A DNA stretch of 10,785 bases, from assembly GCA_002727515.1 (NCBI GenBank), contig PBXF01000018.1, positions 7,549 through 18,333 of the forward strand, written 5' to 3'. The notes beneath the pieces were generated by a model. The model did no database searches and had not been told where the DNA came from. It saw nothing but the letters and a program-made list of their open reading frames with translations. Below are positions 1 to 5,290 of this stretch, in pieces. The translations under genes were made by a program, and so were the position numbers. The stretch comes from Methanobacteriota archaeon (GTDB lineage Archaea > Thermoplasmatota > Poseidoniia > Poseidoniales > Poseidoniaceae). The first letter of the stretch is position 1. The number at the start of each line of letters is the position of its first letter.

Positions 1-296
1 ATTGTAGTTAGAACATTCTCAGCGGAAGAAGGGGATAATTGATGAATGATATCTAGGTTAGCAGAGCCAGTGACTGAGCCACTATTAGCGACGATGATTC
101 GAATAATGTGGTCGCCCGGTGCTAATTTGATTTGCCCGGCATCATCTATCGAACCACCATCTGATAGCGTTAGGACGCTTATGCCGAAGTCGGGCGTGGA
201 CCTTCCTGTTGTTTCTGCAGTTACGCCGATTACAGGAATCAACACTTGGAGGCAAAGAACTGCTAAAACAGCAAATGCAGTCTTGCGATTAGTCAT
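1..296 (-). CDS. Secreted/surface protein, N-terminal part only (truncated by left edge)
   Basis: An open frame begins with the ATG at 296-294 and reads 98 codons without a stop to the window edge. The N-terminus is a clear Sec-type signal peptide: a basic start (MTNRK), a hydrophobic core (AFAVLAVLCLQVLIPVIGV), then a likely cleavage after TA before ETTG. The mature part is beta-rich, and a segment reading APGDHIIRIIVANSG resembles the opening strands of CARDB/Ig-like domains common in archaeal surface proteins. The start is supported by a Shine-Dalgarno-like GAGGTG six bases upstream. Its first eight bases (ATGACTAA) contain the stop of the 141-residue gene upstream, so the two are probably translationally coupled. 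Full length and function cannot be told. Export is well supported; the domain assignment is tentative. Confidence 0.75.
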   Translation of the reverse strand, partial: MTNRKTAFAVLAVLCLQVLIPVIGVTAETTGRSTPDFGISVLTLSDGGSIDDAGQIKLAPGDHIIRIIVANSGSVTGSANLDIIHQLSPSSAENVLTT

Positions 297-714
297 CTAC
301 AACACCTCGCCTGAATGCGTGAATTTGTACTGACTTCCCTTGTCTTGTCCAAACAGCTAACAATTGTTCAAGCAAACGATTATGGACATCGTGATCGATT
401 CCCAATCGCCTTCTTTCTTCCCAGAGTAGCAGTTGTTCTGCTTGGGTAAGAACTCCGTCTTTCAAGTACAATTCGAGGGTCCTTCTGTATGAGTCTCTGT
501 CGGAAACGGCATACACAATGTCATCCCCAGGTAGCATGTCTGCTCTGTCTTGTAAGATATTGCCGAGATTTAGCGCCTCGTCATAGGAAAGGTTGCGCCT
601 ATCGAGGTCGCTTTGGATTGAAGAGGCGATTTCTTGCAATGCATATTTGGACGACGCCTTGTGAATTTGCCGCATATACTTGCGGCATCTTCTGGACATA
701 CGCGTCGCTGCCAT
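289..714 (-). CDS. Uncharacterised helical protein, 141 residues
   Basis: I do not recognise this family. The protein is charged and mostly helical, has no signal peptide or membrane segment, and starts with a very basic stretch (residues 1-24, including RMSRRCRKYMRQ) that could touch nucleic acid or membrane. Residues 83-118 (YLKDGVLTQAEQLLLWEE and onward, with LGIDHDVH) follow a pattern of the type DGxLTxxExxLLxxxxxxLGI, seen as a helical hairpin in several unrelated proteins; residues 38-60 (RRNLSYDEALNLGNIL) look like another helix-turn-helix hairpin. The ATG at 714 is chosen because a TATA-like box sits exactly 26 bases upstream, which suits a leaderless transcript. Its stop overlaps the start of the secreted-protein gene by 8 bases, so the two form an operon and may work together at the cell envelope (inference). 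Confidence 0.7.
   Translation of the reverse strand: MAATRMSRRCRKYMRQIHKASSKYALQEIASSIQSDLDRRNLSYDEALNLGNILQDRADMLPGDDIVYAVSDRDSYRRTLELYLKDGVLTQAEQLLLWEERRRLGIDHDVHNRLLEQLLAVWTRQGKSVQIHAFRRGVVDD
303..308 (-). promoter_or_regulatory. Shine-Dalgarno-like site for the secreted protein
   Basis: The minus strand reads GAGGTG, complementary to the 16S rRNA tail, with six bases (TTGTAG) before the ATG at 296. It lies inside the end of the upstream gene and supports the chosen start and coupled translation. Confidence 0.6.
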
Positions 715-736
715 AGGCTGCTGTCTTAACTGGCGG

Positions 737-744
737 ATTATAAG
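737..744 (-). promoter_or_regulatory. TATA-like box for the 141-residue gene
   Basis: The minus strand reads CTTATAAT, centred about 26 bases before the A of the ATG at 714. That is the usual distance from an archaeal TATA box to the transcription start, so the transcript would begin at or near the start codon. No Shine-Dalgarno sequence precedes this ATG, which agrees. Start sites are inferred, not measured. Confidence 0.55.
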
Positions 745-765
745 ACAATCGCCTATATTCTGTCA

Positions 766-796
766 ATTCATGCATTTCGGTTGCTTATTCATGCAT
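766..796. promoter_or_regulatory. Operator-like pair of ATTCATGCAT repeats
   Basis: The 10-base word ATTCATGCAT occurs at 766-775 and again at 787-796, exactly 21 bases apart (two helical turns). Each copy contains the palindrome ATGCAT. The pair lies in the divergent promoter region between the 141-residue gene (minus) and the peroxiredoxin gene (plus), just upstream of the TATA-like box of the former. The same-face spacing suits two protein dimers binding side by side. The regulator is unknown. Confidence 0.4.
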
Positions 797-881
797 ATTG
801 AATAAAAAGAGTGCTACGTGAATTTTTGCACAGATATTACCCAATACAAGCATTGATTTGTTAGTAATTTGCCGTATTGCC

Positions 882-1367
882 ATGGCAGAACCTGTAACAT
901 TAGAAAACGGCAACAAATCTCCTATGTTTGAAGCATCAGACTCGGAAGGTAATAATCACAACCTAAACGACATACTGGAAGGTGGAAGCAAAGTAATTCT
1001 CTACTTCTATCCAAGAGATTCAACACCTGGTTGCACAGTCCAAGCTTGCGACTTTAGAGATGACATGGCTAGACTATCGTCACATGGATTCAAGGTATTC
1101 GGTGTATCAAAAGACTCTGCCAAAAGCCATGATAATTTCATTTCAAAGCAAGAACTGAACTTTCCTCTGCTAATGGACGAGGATGGCTCACTTCACGAGA
1201 TGTTTGGTACATGGAGAATGAAGAAGAATTACGGAAAAGAATACATGGGTTGCGCAAGATCTACTTTTGTAATTGGAGAAGATGGAAACCTAATTTTCGC
1301 AAGATATAATGTAAAGGCCAAAGGCCATGTCGCTATGCTTGCAAGAGAGTTGGGACTAGATGAGTGA
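882..1367 (+). CDS. bcp: Peroxiredoxin, BCP/PrxQ type (thiol peroxidase)
   Basis: A 161-residue thioredoxin-fold peroxiredoxin that reduces hydrogen peroxide and organic hydroperoxides in the cytoplasm. The active-site signature is complete: PRDSTPGCTVQACDFRD at residues 44-60, with peroxidatic Cys51, the preceding Thr48, and a second Cys56 five residues on, the arrangement of the resolving Cys in BCP/PrxQ proteins. Arg126 (CARSTFVI) matches the conserved active-site arginine. Length is normal for the family. I chose the ATG at 882 because it gives a normal N-terminus (MAEPVTLENGNKSP); an in-frame TTG at 858 would add only eight unconserved residues. Its end overlaps the acetyltransferase start by 8 bases (ATGAGTGA), so it leads a three-gene operon. 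The electron donor is not encoded here, although a flavin-reductase-like gene lies third in the operon. Confidence 0.93.
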   Translation: MAEPVTLENGNKSPMFEASDSEGNNHNLNDILEGGSKVILYFYPRDSTPGCTVQACDFRDDMARLSSHGFKVFGVSKDSAKSHDNFISKQELNFPLLMDEDGSLHEMFGTWRMKKNYGKEYMGCARSTFVIGEDGNLIFARYNVKAKGHVAMLARELGLDE

Positions 1368-1827
1368 TTTAAACTCCAAGAAAATCACATTGGAATCTGG
1401 AGCTACCGCATGGGCTCCCTCCTATGTAGGAACCAGCCAAGTTGGTAGTGGAACTAATATTGGAGCAATGTCACATATTGGAAAGGATGTGGTCATAGGA
1501 ACCAATTGTAAAATCCAAGGCTCAGTCTACATTAGCGACAAGACCAAGATTGGAGATAATGTTTTCATAGGACCTGGCGCTGTAGTCACTAACGACAAAT
1601 ATCCACCTTCAGATGGCAACTGGTCACCTGTTACAATAGAGGATGGAGTAGTGATAGGGGGTAATGTAACCATTGTGGCGGGCATTACATTGTTCGCCAA
1701 TTGTGTAATAGGAGCCGGTTCAGTTGTAACAAAAAGCGTCCCTCCCTACGAAGTTTGGGCAGGGAACCCTGCAAAATTCACGATGAAGCGAGAGGAATAC
1801 GAATCAAGGAGAGGCGGAAATGAATAA
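1360..1827 (+). CDS. Left-handed beta-helix acetyltransferase, WbpD/WlbB-like
   Basis: A 155-residue hexapeptide-repeat protein. Imperfect [LIV]Gxxxx turns run from about residue 22 to 125 (VGSGTNIG, IGKDVVIG, IGDNVFIGPGAVVTN, VVIGGNVTIVAGIT, VIGAGSVVTKSVPPY), followed by the AGNPAK element typical of sugar N-acetyltransferases. The TNDKYPPS segment (residues 77-84) matches the loop of UDP-2-acetamido-3-amino-dideoxyglucuronate N-acetyltransferases (WbpD/WlbB), where the Asn is an active-site residue; here it is Asn78. The expected reaction is acetyl-CoA-dependent N-acetylation of a nucleotide-linked amino sugar, acting as a trimer, for surface glycans. The exact substrate cannot be read from sequence. 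It overlaps both neighbours by 8 bases (ATGAGTGA before, ATGAATAA after). The epimerase/dehydratase gene on the other strand nearby could act in the same pathway (inference). Confidence 0.82.
   Translation: MSDLNSKKITLESGATAWAPSYVGTSQVGSGTNIGAMSHIGKDVVIGTNCKIQGSVYISDKTKIGDNVFIGPGAVVTNDKYPPSDGNWSPVTIEDGVVIGGNVTIVAGITLFANCVIGAGSVVTKSVPPYEVWAGNPAKFTMKREEYESRRGGNE
1808..1814 (+). promoter_or_regulatory. Shine-Dalgarno-like site for the flavin-reductase-like gene
   Basis: GGAGAGG lies inside the end of the acetyltransferase gene a few bases before the ATG at 1820. It supports that start and coupled translation across the 8-base overlap. Confidence 0.45.
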
Positions 1828-2593
1828 AATTGCAATAACTGATTTCCTAAAGAGATGCATAAAATATGCAGACGCATCTATCAAAAGAAAGGAAGAGAGA
1901 GGAGATGATTCCACAGTCATATCTGAATGGCATGCTTACAGAAACTACACACAATATGCATTAGAAGAACTAGAGAAAGGAGATCTCGACCATTGGTTAA
2001 CTCGAGACTATTCCACTGCAGTTAACGAAATTCAAATGGACGAACTAGACCATCCCGAACGAGCTAAATGGCTTGCAGCAGCGGTGTCGCCTAGGCCGCT
2101 GGGACTTATCTCAACAAGAAATAACGAACGTGAAAATGTGGCTCCAATGACTAGTTTAGCAGTGGTATCCAATACTCCACCACTGATTGTAATGTCATTG
2201 TCACAAGATAGAAATGGTAAGCAACGCGATACATATCTGAACTTGAAAGAGAATGGAGAATGTGAAATCCAATTATTAGCCCCAACAATTGAGGCTGCAA
2301 AAGACGTTGACATTGTATCGACACCAACTCAAGATAGTGAATGGAACTTAATTGACAGTAATGGACCTATACATGAAATGGCAGTTGTTGTTCTAAAGTG
2401 TAAATTGGTAGAAGACAATGCACTGCCTGAAGGTGCAGTAGCCCGGTTAGTTACACTAAGAGTTAATTCAATAATTACACCAGAATACTTGCCTCCAGAG
2501 GAAGGATTCTCAATATTATGCCAGCATGGATTAGACAGGATAACTCCGAGTCCAATCGACTGGGGGCACATAGCAACACATCACAGAAGTTGA
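1820..2593 (+). CDS. Flavin reductase-like (FMN-binding split barrel) protein with extra N-terminal helical domain
   Basis: A 257-residue protein. Residues about 82-235 match the flavin reductase-like/DIM6-NTAB split-barrel family: SPRPLGLISTR (90-100), NVAPMTSLAVVSNTPPL (106-122) followed by IVMSLS, then KQRDTYLNLKENGE (134-147), the usual positions of FMN-phosphate contacts. Members bind FMN and either reduce flavin with NAD(P)H or act as FMN oxidoreductases; the exact reaction is not predictable. Residues 1-62 are an added charged helical segment (KRKEERGDD, EWHAYRNYTQYALEELEKGD) that I do not recognise as part of the usual fold. Being third behind a peroxiredoxin hints at a redox role (inference). 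The stop overlaps that of the epimerase on the opposite strand by 13 bases. Confidence 0.82.
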   Translation: MNKIAITDFLKRCIKYADASIKRKEERGDDSTVISEWHAYRNYTQYALEELEKGDLDHWLTRDYSTAVNEIQMDELDHPERAKWLAAAVSPRPLGLISTRNNERENVAPMTSLAVVSNTPPLIVMSLSQDRNGKQRDTYLNLKENGECEIQLLAPTIEAAKDVDIVSTPTQDSEWNLIDSNGPIHEMAVVVLKCKLVEDNALPEGAVARLVTLRVNSIITPEYLPPEEGFSILCQHGLDRITPSPIDWGHIATHHRS

Positions 2594-3480
2594 TTTAGTC
2601 CCTGAATTAATGTTGTTTCTGCTTTCCAATCCAACAATTTATTGGATTCTAAATCAGGTAATCTTCGAGCGCTATCCCCGTAATTTTTCTTTCCAAATTT
2701 AATATCGCTACCAGTTAGTTTTGATATCATATTAGCCAAATCTAGAATTGTAGTCTCCTCTTGACTCCCAAGATTGAATGCCATTCCAGAAAATTCTGAA
2801 CCGTCGTTTACCTTCAGAAGGGCAGAAATTAGGTCTCCAATCCATGTGAAAGACCTCGTTTGTGAACCATCTCCGTGAACTATTATTGGGTTTGAGTTGA
2901 TCATCATCGAAACTACTTGACCGTTTTCATCACCATGCAAACGCTTCCCATAAGCATTGAATGGCCGAACTATTCTCACATCATGGCCATTACGTACAGC
3001 GAATTGGCACAACAATTCTCCGATATATTTTGAGGAACCATAGGAGTGCCTTTGATGGAGATTTGCCGGAGTGAACACACTATTTGTCAAATTGGATAAT
3101 GGCATTTGTTCATTTTCTCCAAAAGCTTCTGGAGAAGAATAGAATACAAGCACAGCGCCGCATTTTTTTGCTGCGGAGATAGCATTTTTCGTCCCATTTA
3201 CATTTACATCCACTACTAAATCCGCCTCATTATGGAATCTCCTTGTGCCATTTATGGCAGCGAGGTGATGTATGACTTCAGGATTAAATTCCGAGCATAT
3301 TGATTCGAAATCCTCCGAATTTCTTACATCCATTTCAACAAATTTAGCAGAAGTGGCAATGTTTTGTGAATCGCCTCTTGAGAGATTATCAATGACTAAT
3401 ACTTCGTCACCTCGAGCAACCATAGCATCAACAAGGTGCGATCCAATGAATCCTGCACCACCAGTAACTAAGATGCGCAT
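2581..3480 (-). CDS. NAD-dependent nucleotide-sugar epimerase/dehydratase (extended SDR)
   Basis: A 299-residue extended short-chain dehydrogenase. The Rossmann glycine motif GGAGFIGSH is at residues 7-15, Asp31 ends beta-2 (NAD rather than NADP preference), and the catalytic set is Ser115/Ser116 (YSSPEAFG) with Tyr147-x3-Lys151 (YGSSK). The substrate-domain pattern VRPFNAYGKR and HGDGSQTRSFTWIGDL (202-217) is that of GalE/UDP-glucuronate decarboxylase/dTDP-glucose dehydratase relatives that bind UDP- or dTDP-sugars; the GDGSQTRSF wording is closest to UDP-glucuronate decarboxylases, but the substrate remains open. The ATG follows directly on the TGA of the aconitase-X gene with no bases between, so it is probably translated by reinitiation from the same mRNA. 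Length is slightly short for the family (about 310-330) but no motif is missing. A role in surface glycan synthesis is inferred. Confidence 0.88.
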   Translation of the reverse strand: MRILVTGGAGFIGSHLVDAMVARGDEVLVIDNLSRGDSQNIATSAKFVEMDVRNSEDFESICSEFNPEVIHHLAAINGTRRFHNEADLVVDVNVNGTKNAISAAKKCGAVLVFYSSPEAFGENEQMPLSNLTNSVFTPANLHQRHSYGSSKYIGELLCQFAVRNGHDVRIVRPFNAYGKRLHGDENGQVVSMMINSNPIIVHGDGSQTRSFTWIGDLISALLKVNDGSEFSGMAFNLGSQEETTILDLANMISKLTGSDIKFGKKNYGDSARRLPDLESNKLLDWKAETTLIQGLNQLL

Positions 3481-5214
3481 TCATTCACCCACGCGCTGTA
3501 ATACATCGACTTGAACTTCAGCCCCTTTCTTTGCTAAACGTATCCTGTCTCCATCGTTAATTTGGATACAAGGGTCGCTATCAAACCCGTGAGAATAAGG
3601 AACATTCAACAGACTACAAGCAGGTAATGTAAGTGAGCAAATGTCTCTTGTGACAATTGCTTTAGGACCTTTCCCAGTGTAAACTAATCCCATTAGAACA
3701 TATGGTGCAACAGTTGACCCCGATCCTTTTGGATAGACTAATATCTTGTCTTGAATATCTCTTCCATCTAAGGGGTGTCCTGTCTCTTCAATTACTCCAG
3801 TATCCCTATTCACATAACCAAGGTATGTGATAGGAACATCGGTAACCATAGCTGTGCCTTCGATAACCCAATCCTCTTGGGAATCTAGACCATGACCATT
3901 AATGGTGCATTTTCCAGATTGCATTGTTTTACCGGATTGATGCTGTGGTTGAGATTTTGCCTCAATAATTGGGGTTGGACCAGTTAGCAAATCTGGTTGG
4001 AAGGCATGATTTACACAATCTTGGATTGTTGCAACAGAAGTCGGGATCCGATTCAAACCGCTTGTCAGATAGTGTTCTGCTTTCAAGGAATTAGTCAGCA
4101 GATGATTGTATTTCTTACGATTGTAGGGAGTTACTTCGGGGCAGGTATCCCTTAGAATGACTGCTCCTGCTTCTTCGAGTATTCCAATTGAGCCATCGGC
4201 TTCTGCCAAATCATAATTATGACTTGAGGTGAATAACCAGAGCCGGTTATCTGGGATCATTGCTCCCATTTCGCAATGGCTTCTAACCGCAGAAGCAGTG
4301 ATTCTGATTTCCTCTAAACTTGCTTGTGGGCAGCCGATTACAATTAAATCGACTCTGCCATTAGGTTTCAAATCTGAATATCTTGATTTTAGGTCTGAAT
4401 CCGTGAATACTAATTTGTGTTCTTCGCCGGTTAATTCTACTTCATTGGTGTGTCCTTCCACCCAAAGTTGAGCACAACCATAATTCGCAGCTGCCGCTGT
4501 TAACGCTTTTTTTGATGCGAAACTAATGTAGTCAGGAAGCCCGGTTAGGTAAGGCATTGGCCCATATGTGAAATCCCAGTCCGGACGGACTTGTTTACCT
4601 ATCCAATCTCCTAGAATAGACCAATCAGACAAATGCATCATTTCGCATTGTACATCAACAATAATGTTTGGCTTCCTATTTGATTCTAGGTGCAAACCCC
4701 ATTTTGGCGCATAGCCAGTTAATGCGGTTGCTAAGGCTGATAATCCTGATTCTCGGTTTGTTATCAAATCAGTCCAAGTGTTGGAAAAAGCAACTGCATT
4801 AGATTCAGCCCATGATGCGATACCATTTGATGCCTCGATTCCTCTATCGTAGGGCGTACAAGATAAGGTTGCATCTATTCCCAACTGTTCGTAGGCGTGA
4901 ATAATCTCGAATTGTTGTTCAAGAAAATCCGGATAATCAATATCCATTTCTTCCATCTTTGTTTTATCACAGCCAGCGGAGTTCAAAGTTGTTGGAATTG
5001 CAACCTCCCCATCACCAGCAAGGTCTGAAAGGAATCTTCTCAGACCGTGTCCTCCAGTGATTACTGATACACCTGAAACGTGACTTGTTTCGACCTCTAC
5101 AAATTCTGTTGCGCCTGCAGTTTTAGCCAAATCGATTACCAATCTTGCCGCTTTTTGCCTAGTTGGACCTTGGTCTCCTGCGAGCATTGATGATAGGCTC
5201 TCAGGCAACTCCAT
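3481..5214 (-). CDS. Single-chain aconitase X: probable phosphomevalonate dehydratase (catalytic + swivel domains fused)
   Basis: A 577-residue protein joining two parts that are separate subunits in many archaea. Residues 1-about 415 are the AcnX catalytic domain (former DUF521), with conserved cysteines in NSAGCD (Cys82), LSCTPYDRG (Cys119), VIGCPQASLEE (Cys295) and RDTCPEVTPY (Cys358), several of which are expected Fe-S ligands. Residues about 433-577 are the AcnX swivel domain (former DUF126), with GTAMVTDVPI, ETGHPLDGRDI and YPKGSGSTVAPYVL (conserved Ser500). Archaeal homologues dehydrate 5-phosphomevalonate to trans-anhydromevalonate 5-phosphate in the modified mevalonate pathway; bacterial homologues can act on cis-3-hydroxy-L-proline. 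I choose the first role because the genome looks archaeal. The ATG at 5214 gives the family's usual N-terminus (LSSMLAGDQGP); a GTG at 5247 would add 11 residues. No partner decarboxylase is in the window. Confidence 0.88.
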   Translation of the reverse strand: MELPESLSSMLAGDQGPTRQKAARLVIDLAKTAGATEFVEVETSHVSGVSVITGGHGLRRFLSDLAGDGEVAIPTTLNSAGCDKTKMEEMDIDYPDFLEQQFEIIHAYEQLGIDATLSCTPYDRGIEASNGIASWAESNAVAFSNTWTDLITNRESGLSALATALTGYAPKWGLHLESNRKPNIIVDVQCEMMHLSDWSILGDWIGKQVRPDWDFTYGPMPYLTGLPDYISFASKKALTAAAANYGCAQLWVEGHTNEVELTGEEHKLVFTDSDLKSRYSDLKPNGRVDLIVIGCPQASLEEIRITASAVRSHCEMGAMIPDNRLWLFTSSHNYDLAEADGSIGILEEAGAVILRDTCPEVTPYNRKKYNHLLTNSLKAEHYLTSGLNRIPTSVATIQDCVNHAFQPDLLTGPTPIIEAKSQPQHQSGKTMQSGKCTINGHGLDSQEDWVIEGTAMVTDVPITYLGYVNRDTGVIEETGHPLDGRDIQDKILVYPKGSGSTVAPYVLMGLVYTGKGPKAIVTRDICSLTLPACSLLNVPYSHGFDSDPCIQINDGDRIRLAKKGAEVQVDVLQRVGE

Positions 5215-5290
5215 AATCACAGGGAATATTCGACCGCCCTTGAACACTTTGCATAGTTATTCTCTAATTGTAAATAGTCTATCGCCAAAC
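5215..5290. promoter_or_regulatory. Divergent promoter region between aconitase X and the surface protein
   Basis: These 76 bases separate two genes pointing away from each other, so both promoters must lie here or inside the gene starts. Neither ATG has a Shine-Dalgarno sequence. An AT-rich CTATTTAC (minus strand, about 5270-5277) is a weak TATA candidate lying 26 bases before the alternative GTG at 5247, which would imply a leaderless aconitase-X transcript from that GTG. No clear box is seen at -26 for the plus-strand ATG. Confidence 0.35.

Noticed and set aside
489..716. 75-codon plus-strand open frame opposite the 141-residue gene
   Set aside because: It is antisense to a gene with a promoter and coupled neighbour, and its sequence is Cys/Arg-rich low-quality translation.
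858..881. TTG start extending the peroxiredoxin by eight residues
   Set aside because: The added residues are not family-like, and the ATG at 882 gives the normal N-terminus.
1360..1827. Gamma-class carbonic anhydrase reading of the beta-helix protein
   Set aside because: The three zinc-binding histidines are missing; the TNDKYP loop and AGNPAK end point to a sugar N-acetyltransferase.
5240..5290. TTG start extending the collagen-like surface protein by 17 residues
   Set aside because: The extension would overlap the start region of aconitase X on the other strand, and the ATG at 5291 begins directly at the basic region before the membrane helix.
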